Notes under the pieces: model-generated | Database searches by the model: none | Told to the model about the DNA's origin: nothing | The model's input: only the letters and a program-made list of their open reading frames with translations | Origin: Arion vulgaris | Lineage: Eukaryota; Mollusca; Gastropoda; Stylommatophora; Arionidae | Reading direction: 5' to 3' | Assembly: GCA_020796225.1 (NCBI GenBank) | Contig: CM036765.1 | Coordinates: 38,034,066-38,098,065, forward strand | Length of the DNA stretch: 64,000 nucleotides | Translations under genes and position numbers: made by a program | In this document: positions 32,560-44,639 of the stretch, piece after piece | How positions within the stretch are numbered: position 1 is the first letter of the stretch | How the letters are laid out: the number at the start of each line of letters is the position of its first letter

Positions 32560-32920
32560 AATCCTATTTTACCTTGCAGCGTCAAGATAGGAATAGATTT
32601 CTAGAACGGACTTTATTGTATGCGCTTCGTAAATAGTGTTTTTCGCCGCCTCTGTTATTTCTTAGGTCCACGTTTCGCGTGGATAGCCTTCTGCTTTGTA
32701 GCCCCTGTATTGGAGTAGTACTGCTTCTGCTCTTTGAGGTCCACTGTCTGTTGATAATCTGCTTATGTGGTCGAACTATTTATTATGTGGTTTCATGATC
32801 AAATTCAGTTTTTAATGTTGTACCCACTTTTTTCATAATGTATTCGTTTCTAAACCGTAAAACTTCATTCTGCGTAAAATTTGATCTCTGTCGTGACTAG
32901 TTAATGCTTTCAAACAGTAT
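32560..32920 (-). pseudogene. LINE-D C-terminal end, copy 2
   Basis: On the minus strand the end phrase resembles TTGACGCTGCAAGGTAAAAT and the coding part matches the LINE-D ending in inverse (compare 54775-55170), with several stops. Degraded. Confidence 0.7.
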
Positions 32921-33093
32921 TACTTCACTACAGAGCGATAACTGACGCGCACATAGAATGTCACAGATAGTAATAAAGTGATACCGGATACAGATAAAAC
33001 AGCTAACGTTAGTAAGATTACAAACTCAGACATTTACTGCATCACTTAAGTGGATTTTCGGAGTAGGAAGAACAGTAGAGAAAGTAGAAGCCA

Positions 33094-33372
33094 GATGCAA
33101 CAAAGCAAATCAAATGATAAGGCAAATGGCGCCAATTTTAAAATGCAAACACGTCACCATGAACACAAAAGAGCAATGTTCAACACAGATGCAACAAAGC
33201 AAATCAAATGATAGGCAAATGGCGCCAATTTTAAGATGCAAACACGTCACCATGAACACAAAAAGAGCAATGTTCAACACAGATGCAACAAAGCAAATCA
33301 AATGATAGGGCAAATGGCGCCAATTTTAAGATGCAAACACGTCACCATGAACACAAAAGAGCAATGTTCAAC
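33094..33372. repeat. 94-bp tandem triplication inside LINE-D
   Basis: Three units each contain GATGCAACAAAGCAAATCAA, ATGGCGCCAATTTTAA and CACGTCACCATGAACACAAA. In the plus frame each encodes MAPILKCKHVTMNTK-like residues, a piece of LINE-D normally present once (compare minus strand near 56915-56960). The units are nearly identical, so the triplication is recent. Confidence 0.92.
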
Positions 33373-33800
33373 AGAATCTTTCTCCCCACATTATGTTACC
33401 AGTGCCAAACCTGGCCGCTGACAACAAACGATAGAAGAAAACTAGTCAAAACAGAGATGAAGTGTCTACGCAGAATGCTGGGTGTAACAAGAAGAGACCG
33501 GTTGAGAAATGAAGACATCAGGAAAAAGTGGGTACAACATCAATACTAGACTTCATCAAGAAACAACAAATTAAATGGTTCGGCACGTAAGCAGATTACC
33601 ATCAGACAGTGCACCCCAAAGAGCAATGCTGCTCCGATACAATGGGTACAAAGCAAAAGGCCGGCCACGCAAAGATGGACCTCAGAGATAACAGAGGCGA
33701 CGAAAGAGACTATCTAGGAAGCGCATACTAGGGCCCGTTTTAGAAATCTCTTCCTGACCTGACGCTGTGAGGCATACAGGATTCGAGAAAGAAAGAAAGA
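33373..33800 (+). pseudogene. LINE-D C-terminal end, copy 3
   Basis: Reads RIFLPTLCYQCQTWPLTTND, then TEMKCLRRMLGVTRRDRLRN, KKQQIKWFGT-like and RPATQRWTSEITEATKETI in shifted frames, closing with CCTGACGCTGTGAGGCATAC and a (GAAA)n tail. This is the region after RT in a LINE. A few frameshifts inactivate it. Confidence 0.88.
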
Positions 33801-34543
33801 AGAACAGTAAAGCTATTTCACCTGACTCTTAATCTGAAATGCTTTAGTTTTCAAATTATCTGTTTTACGTCTCTGACAAATGTCCCCAATCAGAGTTAGA
33901 AATTCGGATTACATTTCTGACATACTTGGGAAGGCCAATAACGGCTATCTACGCATAATTAGTGTATGAATGTTACATATGACCATGGGCGTCGAGAAAA
34001 TAAATTGTCAGGATGGGTAGAATGAAAATAAAAATTAATTTGTGGTTTACTACGAGGAAATGGGGACGGCCAGATTCAAAACAAATTTCGATTGCGTGCT
34101 CCATAAATAGAAATATAAACTTCTCATAAATGTTTAAATCATAAACATTGGAACTCCCCCCTCCCCATCCCACCTCCCCTTGCTTTAATGTATGGACGTC
34201 CATACAAATGACCTTATTCAAAGCTACTATCTTCATTAAGTACATAACGAGTATTTACATTTAGTACCTGCTAGTCTCTCACGTATTTATCATACAGCAT
34301 GTCCTTTGCTGAACATCGTCGGTATCAATTGGGGCAATATAGTCTGATGTGGTGTTTAATATAAATGTAGCTTTATCTAGCTATGGAAGTCAACACGTTA
34401 GTATTTTACGTACATTACCCATAACTGCACTTATACTGAACATTATTTTTCAACTCGTTAACTCCCCTACACTCTCACACCACTCAAAGAAATACATAAA
34501 AGTGTTTTTCCCTTGGAGAGGCGAGCATAGTTATATTATTCAA
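33801..34543. other. Unassigned stretch
   Basis: No gene is seen. A phrase at 33810-33860 (ACTCTTAATCTGAAATGC) resembles 30445-30490, suggesting a small dispersed repeat. Confidence 0.35.
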
Positions 34544-35112
34544 TCTTGATTTACACACTAGACACTATTGTTCACCTATAGAACAAGTAGTTACTTCCCT
34601 GTAAGGTTGATTCTCTACTCAGTTCGAGCGTAAAATGAGGATCTGATTTACACACTAGACACTATTGCTCACCTATAGAACAAGTAGTTACTTCCCTGTA
34701 AGGTTGATTCTCTAGTCCGAGCGTAAAATGAGGATCTGATTTACGCACTAGACACTATTGCTCACCTATAGAACAAGTAGTTACTTCCCTGTAAGGTTGA
34801 TTCTCCACTCAGTCCGAGCGTAAAATGAGGATCTGATTTACACACTAGACACTATTGCTCACCTATAGAACAAGTAGTTACTTCCCTGTAAGGTTGATTC
34901 TCTACTCAGTCCGAGCGTAAAATGAGGATCTGATTTACACACTAGACACTATTGCTCACCTATAGAACAAGTAGTTTACCCTGTAAGGTTGATTCTCACT
35001 CAGTCCGAGCGTAAAATGAGGATCTGATTTACATGACACTATTGCTCACCTATAGAGCAAGTAGTATTACCCTATAGGTTGATTCTCACTCAGTCCGAGC
35101 GTAAAATGAGGA
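34544..35112. repeat. About 97-bp tandem repeat, 6 units
   Basis: Units start ATCTGATTTACACACTAGAC at 34641, 34734, 34831, 34928 and 35022, with a first copy at 34544. Each contains CTATAGAACAAGTAGTTACT and CAGTCCGAGCGTAAAATGAG. Unit spacing is 90-97 bp because of small deletions. The sequence just after it resumes the match to intron 1 near 10340. Confidence 0.93.
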
Positions 35113-35335
35113 TCGAATTTTCTGCATTGAAGAGAAATTCGGAATCTTTTCCAGAGCTACTATTCTTCTACTGCATTCGCGTTAGATTCACCTCTTATTG
35201 ACCTTTCTTTGTGATTTGTATGTGACTTGAGTTAAAAAGGGTAAAAATGTTGTTTTTCCGGGGAATTCACAGTTCCCGGATATTTGAAACGTTAAAAGCC
35301 AAGGTTACTTATTGGGGGGTTTTACCCCATGGCCC

Positions 35336-38300
35336 CAAGGATTAGCGGAAAAAGTAGCAAGCCCCCCCCGCGTTTTGGGGGCCCCGCGCCTCTGGAGCTG
35401 TTGTCACAGTCATAAACAAAAAACCAAAGTTTGGGATGGGTAAAATTTCCCCCTTTTTTTTGGGGTTGAATTTATTTCTAAATTTCCCGGATTTAAATTT
35501 GGGGCGGTCACTGGCCATTAAAAACAAACAGTTTTTTTTTGTATAGATTTTTTTGTGTCACACGCTTCTAATAAACAAAACAAAGCTTGAACAAAAAACA
35601 AAAAATTTTGACCATAACCAGTTCAAGTCTCTGTTCGTTCAGTGTTTTCCCGGGAAACTTATTTTAAAAAAAATTCAAGTGGGCATAAAATTGAAACAAA
35701 AAGGATTGGGACTTAAAAAAATTCATTCTTTCCCCTTTTTTTGTGAAAACTTTTTTGACTACTAGATGTCCCAGAAAAAAATCGAGGAGGCCAAAGTTCA
35801 AAAATTTGGACACATGGGAGCCAAAAAGGGGCCAACACAGGCTGATAATTTTCGGGAAAGCCCAAAACGGACACAGGGGGTTTTTTTTGTTCTGCAACTT
35901 TGAATTTTTTAAATCCCCCCATTTTGTTATTTTATTATTATTGTTATTTAATAAAATTTTATTTGAAAATTAATTTTTAAAATAGTTTCTATCTTTTTTC
36001 TTTTATAAATTTCAAATGTTTTAAATCAGAGAACATTAAGGGTTTAAATTAAAACCCTTAATTATATCATCATGGTAAATTTTATATCAAAAAACCTGTC
36101 CAAACTTTAAATTTATTTTTATTAGTGAAAGTAGAAAATTATTTTATTTTAAATTCATTTTCTTTCCCAGATTGAAAGATCATGAGCAGCAGACCAAAAT
36201 ACATGACATTACGTTTCGGGAAAGTGCAAAAAAGCAAAAGATGAAAGGAAAAAAATAAAAGTTCTTGTATAAAAAAACCCCAAGTGTTAATTTTAATGTC
36301 GTGGTAAGGGTGGAATCCAAAAAAATAAAAGAGAAAATATGAAGCCCCAAGTATAGTAGATGAAGATAGTGATATAGAACAATTTTTACCAATATTAAAA
36401 TCAAAAATCTTCACGATTTTGCCCATTTTTTCCAAGACAAACTGAAATCGTGAAGCAACCCAATTTTTGCCAAACACAAGCCAAAAAGAGGAGAAAACAC
36501 ATGCTTTAAAAACATCTTCACCCAAAAAAACCAAAAAAAAGCTAACGATATTGGTGAATGGAATCCTTTCGGTTATTGGGGTTGGGAAAAAGAAAGGGGA
36601 ACAAAGAACAGTTTTTTGTCCCAAAAAAAAAAATACGATAAAAAAAAAATCCAAAAATTTTTCAAAATCGTTTTAATAACCCCCAAAAACCCAAAAAACA
36701 AAAACCCTGTGAGAGATTTTAATTTTCAGAAACAAAGGACCTTTTTTTGTTTTTTTGCTTTCATTCAAATTTTGTCACTTTTAAAAAAAAGGGTTTCGTT
36801 TGGAAAAAACCAAAAAATTTGTTGAAAAAACATGAAAAGGGCCCCATAGACAAACGTAATTTTCTGTTGGTTTGGGAAGATGTAAAAATTTTCTCCTGAA
36901 AGCCAAATTTTAACCGAAAAAACTATTTGGGGGACACTTTGGGCAAATTCATAAACCAATTTTTTCAAAAACAAAATTTTTCAGGGTAGGGGTAAATTTT
37001 TTACTAATAAAATTATTTTTTTTTGGGAAATTAAAAGCCCAAAATTTTACATTTTCCGGGTCACAATAAATACATCAAATAAAGAAAAAAACATCATCAT
37101 CAAAAACAACTGTAGGAATTTATCCATCAATTTCACGTTACTGGGCCAAATTTTTTGTAAAAAGAAATGCAATACATTCCATCACTGGGAAACTCTCAGA
37201 TATTTCACTGTCCCCCATTCAATGGCCTGTTTTAAACGGGCCAGTGGGAAGGGTTTTGGGAAATTCGGATATGGGAAAGGGCATCTGCTGAACAACTCGC
37301 CCCAAAATTTTTGATTTTTAAAAAAAGGGTTGATATCAAGACTTCGCCAAGCTGCAATAAGCAAAGAGAAAAACCCTTTCAACACGCATTGAAAAAATAC
37401 AGAATACATTCCCCCTTTTCCCTTCCGAATTTTGGGTTAAAAAAGGGTAGAATGTTTTTAAAAAATCCATTTTTAAAGTCTCATCTTCTTTTTTCCTTTT
37501 ACCATCATGGGCATTTTTACAAAAACTGGGGCAGGTTCAAAAAACCCGACGAAAAGGACTGTCGGACACCAGGTTTTCCAGGGTGGGCAAAGATTTTTTG
37601 GGTTTTACCCTTTTCAAAAAAGTTTGGATGACATCTCCAAAAAAATGGACGGAAGGTCTAACGCTTGGCGTTTGGAGATGAGTAAGTTTGGGAAAAAAAA
37701 TTTTGATTTTTTTGGGAAAGGGAAATTTTAGAACCTTAAACGTCTACGTTTATTACAGTCACCTGACAAGACCTTAACGAAAAAATTCATAATGTTACAC
37801 GGGGAGTTAAAAAATGCGGCCCCATTTTCAGATATTGAAAGGGGAAATCACTCACTGTCAAAAATATAAAAAACCACACACCCGGGGAAAATGGGACATT
37901 TTGGCTCTCTACCTCATAATTGAAAAATCAAACACCCAAACAAAATTTGAAAAAAGGGGTTTATTTATTTGTAAAGTACCCCTTTCAGCTAAACGCTGGA
38001 AATACCATGGGGGACGTGTATTTGGAACTTTTTCCGTTAAAATTTTGGAAGAGATCTTGAAAAAAACTCAAATTTTCGGGCCACCCGAGGTTTGGGAAAA
38101 AGCCTGGCGACGAACTTTCAGTTCCTGAATTAAAAATAATGTAGCTCGTATTAGCAACGAAAAAAATGGGGCCCCGGACGAATTTTTTTTAAAATTAATA
38201 AATTATTAAGGGGTTTTTAAATTTAAAATAGTTTACAATTTTCTTTTTTTTGATTACTAACTCGAGGGCGTTTTTTTTTCAACATTAAAACTATAAAAAT

Positions 38301-38516
38301 GGGGAAAAAAATGATGGAAAAGATCGTCTAAATAACCTCACCTTAATGAACATTGAATGCAATTTACTGAGAAATTGATTTGTCTAGTATTATCTCTAAA
38401 TTTGCTCACATTAAATCGAGACAAGTTTGTTTGTAAAAGTTGTGTTTTATTTTATTATCATACAAACCTAGGACCCGCGCTAAATTTGCTAGGCCCTGCT
38501 GGTCTAATCCGGCTCT
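35336..38516 (+). mobile_element. hAT transposon, longer copy with homopolymer-smeared sequence
   Basis: The right end (38340-38516) matches 10060-10242 cleanly, including AGTTGTGTTTTATTTTATTA and TCTAATCCGGCTCTG. The left end AAGGATTAGCGG followed by GGGGGCCCCGCGCC matches 8960-9020 imperfectly. A flanking pair CATGGCCC / TATGGCTC (38517-38524) may be the 8-bp target duplication. The 3.2-kb length includes about 1.9 kb missing from the copy at 8954, probably the transposase core, where fragments such as HEKGPIDKRNFLL can be read. The bases between 35230 and 38350 look corrupted, so no protein can be trusted. Confidence 0.7.
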
Positions 38517-38559
38517 GTATGGCTCGATCCTTCTCCGCAGAAATGGCACGCCACCTGCC

Positions 38560-38700
38560 GAGAGTATTACACAATGCATGAACTCCATAGCTCCGGCAAC
38601 AATCGGTCTCTGGAAAAATGTACTTGTGTACAGAACGGCGAGGTACGGATATGATCCCACCACCTTCGAAGCGCAAGGCAAAGGCGTAAGCATTTAGATG
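38560..38700 (-). repeat. SINE-3, copy
   Basis: On the minus strand: a decayed head AGGTGGTGGGATCATATCC and the body TTGTTGCCGGAGCTATGGAG, TTCATGCATTGTGTAATACT. Same family as 13495 and 31805. Confidence 0.75.
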
Positions 38701-38757
38701 TTGCAAGTTCTGTGTAGCTTATACTGTCTGCTTGCTGTCATTGTAATAACCGTTCTG

Positions 38758-38956
38758 GTCCGCCTGTCCAGCGTATTTGTAGCGCGTTGGACGACGGGTG
38801 ACAAGCTCCCTGTGAGCGCCGGTTCAATTCCTCGGGCTGGTATAAAAGTCACAGGTTCTCCAGATTTACAGTGTTCGGGGCACTGAACTGAAGGGTTACG
38901 ATTCCATGACACAAGCCGAAGAGCTGAAAGCTCAAGTGCTTCTGGATCGAAAAAAA
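38758..38956 (+). repeat. SINE-1, tRNA-derived, young copy
   Basis: A box TAGCGCGTTGGA, B box GGTTCAATTCC, body as at 1371, and a poly-A tail. It is flanked by a perfect 10-bp target duplication AACCGTTCTG (38748-38757 and 38957-38966). It splits duplicated intron sequence: the first unit has no SINE at the matching site near 10640. Confidence 0.95.
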
Positions 38957-39078
38957 AACCGTTCTGAAAGCAGTGACACTCATTGTAAACATACTGTCTA
39001 GCAATCATAATATATCCAAAATATATTAAACTAAAAATAAGATAAATATCACAAATACATTACCAAACAGATACTCAC

Positions 39079-39718
39079 CTATTCCTAATCCTACAATCAG
39101 CCTGCCTGCCAGTAGCGTCTCCTTATTCTGAGAAGCACACAGAACTGCAGAGCCACCTGTAAAAACGACACTTCGCACTAAGGTCACTATCTTCCTGCCG
39201 AACAAGTCGTTTAGAAACCCTCCCTAAAGCCGATGAAAGCTCCACTGATGGTGATACTGACTATAAGTTCTTGCCAAGATGATGACAAATGAAATTCTTT
39301 CTTCAGTAAAAGCATCGCCCCAGATATCACTCCTGTATCGTACCCGAAGAAAACCCACCAATGGCAGCAAAAAGCACAACTTCCATATATAAAGTTTATT
39401 TTTCCAGCGGCTGCTGCGATGTTGGTAGCCGTACTTGTGATGTCACATGGCTGTGTTGTTCTTGTTTTCTGTTTGTATGGTAACCACTTATTGCTATGCT
39501 AATTGATTCTTGTATATCACCTTTCATTGAGATGCTTGACGAATTTGAATTTCTATGCACCATGTTTGAAGCTTCCCAATTGCAACTGTTTGTTGTTCGT
39601 TGCTTCCTGATAACTTAATATCATTAACTTTTCTTGGTTCTGTTGTTATATTTGAGCCATAGTTTTCTCTTTCTATTATTATTATTGGAGTATGTTCATG
39701 ATCTCTTTCAATGTTCAT
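39079..39718 (-). pseudogene. SLC2A13-like exon 1, duplicated and decayed
   Basis: Sequence from ATG (39718) to donor GTGAGT (39078) aligns with exon 1 at 10770-11415. The start reads MNIERDHEHTPIIIIERENY against MEFKGDIDNDAILLG in the intact copy, and SNEQQTVAIG is kept. Two 2-bp deletions near 39220-39235 (TCCCTAAAGCCGATGAAAGC against TCCCGCTAAAGCCGATAGAA) and further single-base losses near 39350-39375 break the frame. The splice donor is retained. It lies about 28 kb from the intact exon in the same orientation and carries the matching 5' flank, so it arose by DNA duplication, not by retroposition. Confidence 0.93.
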
Positions 39719-40170
39719 TATCACTTTATTGGTAGTTTCCTCTATTATTGCAGTATTATCATTTATATGTTCAAGTTGTCTACAAACAGCTACAATAAAT
39801 TATCACGTTGATTTCATTAGTGTAAGTTAAAATTGCATCATATGATTACACGACAGAGCTAATTAATTATATAATTAAGCACATTTGAAAAAGTAGATAT
39901 CTTTTGACCTCGATATGAACATCTAACGAATTGATATGTAACATTCTCTAACCTACCCTCTGATACCAATATCAAACACGGTCTAGGACAAGTGAAGAGA
40001 GGTGACAGATCGCAGTATGTGAGATGAAGTTCTCGGCCTGTTGGCTAAGATCTTAGTGTAGTGCTCACTTGATTCGACCACATGGTGGGAGCCTACATAA
40101 AACCAATAAGCAACTAACACAATTCTGGAGCAAAGCCATAAGAAAGAATGACGACGTTTGGAGTAGTTAA
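39719..40170. other. 5' flank of the pseudogene copy
   Basis: Diverged counterpart of 11416-11560 and 12840-12900 (for example GATACCAATATCAAACACGG with GATATCAATGTAAAACATGG). No gene is seen. Confidence 0.55.
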
Positions 40171-40173
40171 TTA

Positions 40174-41040
40174 AACGTTATAAAATGTAACTGGTTCTCA
40201 CACGTTTCAAAATGTAACTGGGTTCTCACGTTACAAAATGTAAATAGGTTCTCCCGTTACAAATGTAACTCGTCTCCACGTTACAAAATGTAACTGGGTT
40301 CTCCAACGTTATAAAATATAACTGGGTTCTCCCACGTTACAAAATAAATAGGTTCTCCACGTTACAAAATGTAACTGGGTCTTCCACGTTACAAAATGTA
40401 ACTGGGTTCTCCAACGTTATAAAATATAATGGTTCTCCCACGTTACAAAATGTAAATGGGTTCTCCAACGTTACAAAATATAACTGGGTTCTCCCAGTTA
40501 CAAAATGTAACTGAGTTCTCCCCGTTACAAAATGTAACTGTCCGTTACAAATGTAACTGTCTCGCTTACAAATGTAACGGGGTTCTCCACGTTACAAATG
40601 TAACTGGTTATCCAACGTTACAAAATGTAATTGGTTGTCCCACGTTACAAAATGTAACTGGTTATCCCACGTTACAAAATGTAACTGGTTCTCCACGTTA
40701 CAAAATGTAACTGGTTCTCCATACGTTACAAAATATAACTGGGTTCTCCACGTTACAAAATGTATGGTTCTCCCTGTTACAAAATATAACTGGTTCTCCC
40801 ACGTTACAAATGTAACTGGTCTCCAACGTTACAAAATGTAATTGTTCTCTACGTTACAAAATGTAACTGGGTTCTCCCACGTTACAAAATGTAACTGGTT
40901 CCCCACGTTACAAAATGTAACTGGGTTCTCATACGTTACAAAATATAACTGGGTTCTCCACGTTACAAAATGTAATTGGGTTCTCCTGTTACAAAATATA
41001 ACTGGTTCTCCCACGTTACAAAATGTAACTGGTTCTCCGC
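40174..41040. repeat. About 29-bp minisatellite with palindromic core
   Basis: Roughly 30 head-to-tail units of CCACGTTACAAAATGTAACT plus GGTTCTC. Every unit contains GTTACAAAATGTAAC, a 6-bp inverted repeat around AAA. Unit lengths vary by small deletions. It lies in the 5' flank of the pseudogene copy, absent from unit 1. ORFs across it on both strands are by-products. Confidence 0.95.
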
Positions 41041-42520
41041 TGCGACACTACCGGGAAAGGATCCAATTTATATTTTATTAAAGTTGATGAGGTTGTTTTT
41101 TTAAAAGCTACTAATGTCATCAGAAGATAAAATAAAAATATTATGACAGCAGAAATATTGTACGTACAACATCTAACATCAAATACAAATAAAGCCAGAA
41201 AGTGAAATGATTTGCATACAATAGCAGAAGAGCTGGCATAAGAGCAGGGAAGACCTATAAGCAGGTGAAAAGATAATATCACCGATATAAACAGTATATG
41301 CTCAAACAACAACTTCAAATTATGTAGCCTATCGGAAACACAGACATTTCTTACAAAGCTTAAACATAGATTTGAATCGAGCAAGAGACCAGAGATAAAA
41401 GTTTTTGTTCCTTTTTAAAAAAGCCGATATTTTCAATGTTTAAACTTGTGTAGGTGTACAGATATTAAAATTAGAAATATTAAAAGATACGAAAATATTA
41501 AATTATATGATTTAATCACATAAAGGACATAAGACTATGTAAAGAATCATACTACAAGAGAGAGAAGTTTCAAGCAAGTGGGCAAGAAGAATAAGATAAT
41601 TCTATAAATGGGAAGTAAATAACATGTGGAAAAAAAATCCGCTGATTTTACCAATTGACTAAAAACGGTAAAGACAAAAATGCAGCAGAAGCAGTAATAG
41701 TTGTAGTAGTGCAGTGAGTAGTATTAGTGGTAACATACTCTCTTATTAAAATTTCGTTTGTATATTTTAAAAAAAACAGTGTTATAATAACCGAAGTACT
41801 GTACTGTTGCACACTATCTATCTCGAATCCATTGGAACACAGAAGTACTACTGTACAACACGACTATCTGTAATGTGTGCTATATTGAAGACGTTCTGGT
41901 GTTCTTTATCTTTGTGCCTTTATATAGTTTCTACTTGTTAGACCATAGTAATTACAAAGATTGTTAGTGCAGCGGTTCAGAAACTGTGCAATACTGGGCT
42001 ACGGAAATATCTCCTGAGACTCCGCTAACACGTACACACACACGTACGTGCGTACATATCCTTCAAGAATTATTATTTTTTTGTTCAATACTTTAAGAAA
42101 AAACGTTTGCGATGGATATAACGTATATTAAGAATACAAGCAAATCATATAGCAATGTAGACCTTGTTCTGAAACCCACAACGAAAAAAGCAAAGAAACT
42201 TAAAAACTCATGTAAAATTGTAATAGTAGTATAACCCAGGGTGAAGGAATGAATGGGGGAAATATCCTGGGCACGGCAGTCAGCTTTGTAATGTAGCAGT
42301 AAGGGGTGAAGAAATGGATGGGGAATATCCTAGTCACTGCAAGATAAAGGTACTTGGATAGGGGGGTAGTCAGCCAACACCGAGCACGGTAAAGCCAGAA
42401 AGAGAGAGATGTGTCCTGGTCACTAGTATATCTCAGTCATTCGTATCCACACTTCCCCTCTCTCTGTCTTACTCGTCGATATTCAAATTTATATGTTTAT
42501 TTAACTATTTTCAACAACAA
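41041..42520. other. Rest of duplicated 5' flank
   Basis: Segments 41130-41260 and 41780-42060 match 13010-13400 and 15590-15880. At 42240-42370 a two-copy repeat contains GGTGAAGGAATGAATGGGGG. No gene is seen. Confidence 0.6.
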
Positions 42521-43402
42521 AATACATGTTTTTATCCATGTAGAATACATTATTTTATCATGTGAATACATTATTTTATCTCAGAATACATTATTTTATC
42601 ACATGTAGAATTAAATTTTTTTATCACATGTGAATACATTATTTTATCACATGTAGAATACATTTTTTATCCCTGTAGAAAACATTATTTTATCACATGT
42701 AGAATCATTATTTTATCACATAGAACATTTATTTTTATCACATGTAGAATACATTATTTTATCCATAGAATACATTATTTTATCACATGTAGAATACATT
42801 ATTTTATCACATCTAGAATACATTATTTTATCACATGTAGAATACATTATTTATCACATGTAGAATACATTATTTTATCACATGTAGAATACATTATTTT
42901 ATCACATGTAGAATACATTATTTTATCACATGTAGAATACATTATTTTATCACATCTAGAATACATTATTTTATCACATGGTACATTATTGTATCACTGT
43001 AGAATACATTATTTTATCACATGTAAATACATTAGTTTTATCACATGTAGAATACATTATTTTATCACTGAGAATACATTATTTTATCACATGTAGAATC
43101 ATTATTTTATCACATGTAGAATTAATTTTTTATCATGTAGAATACATTATTTTATCACATGTAGAAAACATTATTTTACATCATAGAATAAAAATTATTT
43201 TATCACATGTAGAATACATTATTTTATCACAGTGATAATTATTTTATCATGTAGAATCATTATTTTATCACATGTAGAATACATTATTTTATCACATGTA
43301 GAATCATTTATTTATCACATGTGAATACATTATTTTATTCCCTCATTAGAATACATTATTTTATCCCTAGATACATTATTTTATCCATCTAGAATACATT
43401 AT
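42520..43402. repeat. 24-bp minisatellite, about 36 units
   Basis: Units TAGAATACATTATTTTATCA plus CATG repeat head to tail with many small indels. AT-rich and non-coding. Confidence 0.95.
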
Positions 43403-43439
43403 TACAGATGTTAAACCCAACAAAAAATGTAATATATGT

Positions 43440-44110
43440 AACCTTTCTAACCTCTAATCTAAGTTTATATCTCTAAAAGTAGCCCAACGTTCCACTCTGG
43501 CATATCCATGAAAAAGTATAACACAACTTTATCTATTCTATGCAGTCTATGTGTCCATAAGTCTCTGAGATGATGATATTAGGACTAAGTCATTTATGAA
43601 CGCTTTGTCTCAGCGATGTCTCACGAAGGTCTCAGTGTTCTCGAAGTTAGTCTTCTAGAACTCTGATGTGATGACTTAACATCATTTGGGACATATGTCT
43701 GTCTGATCATCTAGTACCTCCAGCTGGAGTTATCTACTTGTTTTCTTCTGAGCTAGTGTTGTGCAAAGTTCCTGCTTCTTCTGCCCAAGTTCTTTGACTA
43801 CTCTGTCCGTCTTCTGATGGCCAGACAGTATCGTGGTGACTTATAATTTCTGTACTGGCTCTGCAGACTCTACCTCTGTGGTTACTGGCCTCCCCAACTG
43901 TCTGTTCACCTGTACTATCTAACTCTGCTGTCAGGCCTCTCTATCCTCTCTGTCTTCTCTCCTGCCTGTGCTAGGGCCCCGGTATATATATATGGTCCCG
44001 TTTCCTTTGATTCACGTAATCAAAGACATCAATGAATTATCAGATGTCACCCAGATTGTCGCCAAATAGTCTGGACTTCAGTTACATTTTCAACACTCAC
44101 TCAGACCTCA
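43440..44110 (-). other. Pyrimidine-rich LTR-like stretch
   Basis: CT-rich sequence similar in style to 28540-28930 and, in inverse, to 50450-50800 (CTGTCCGTCTTCTGATGG, CTCTCTGTCTTCTCTCCTG), again right after a minisatellite. It may be LTR-derived. No defined ends are seen. Confidence 0.25.
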
Positions 44111-44142
44111 TAAGCCAAAAATACAACACGATTTGATGTCCT

Positions 44143-44454
44143 GTGTATGTACAACTTCCTGCCTTTGAATTGAGATCAAGAGACAACTGCCGCACTACAA
44201 TAATATTTCTGCGCAGCTGTCAACGCCACCATTACGGAAACATTGTTGAAATAAGTAACTATTACTCCCTGATGGAGGAGATGGGAGAACTGGCTACAAT
44301 AACACTATTACAAATGATTTCAAAAGGGACAATTTGGGGGTTGAGAAGATATGAAATGGTTTTCCAGTATAGAAATGATGGTTCAATATTTGTTGAAAAC
44401 CTGTACTCGAGAGGAGCTGAAAGCTTTACTGTTATTTTTTTTTTTTTAAATTAA
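44143..44454 (+). other. 103-codon ORF, unrecognised
   Basis: The product (includes SLMEEMGELATITLLQMISK) has no domain I recognise. It lies in the duplicated block but has no counterpart open in unit 1. It is probably chance or an old repeat. Confidence 0.15.
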
Positions 44455-44639
44455 AGATATTATTGCACATAAAAAGGGTCGTAAAACAAATTAGTATTAT
44501 TCATGCATGAGACAACCACTGTTTTACTATAAAAATATGCACACAAACTGATGAAGTTTAATCGTATGAGAAAGAAATTCTGATTGCACAGTGCACATCT
44601 TCGAACGCGTAAATTCAGGACCAAACTTCACATTGAGGT

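Noticed and set aside
36139..36654. 171-aa Phe/Leu-rich minus ORF
   Set aside because: It lies in the homopolymer-smeared region, where T and A runs give long phenylalanine and lysine frames.
40174..43402. CRISPR-like arrays of palindromic or regular repeats
   Set aside because: The repeats are directly head to tail with no unique spacers, and the surroundings are eukaryotic (introns, LINEs, SINEs).
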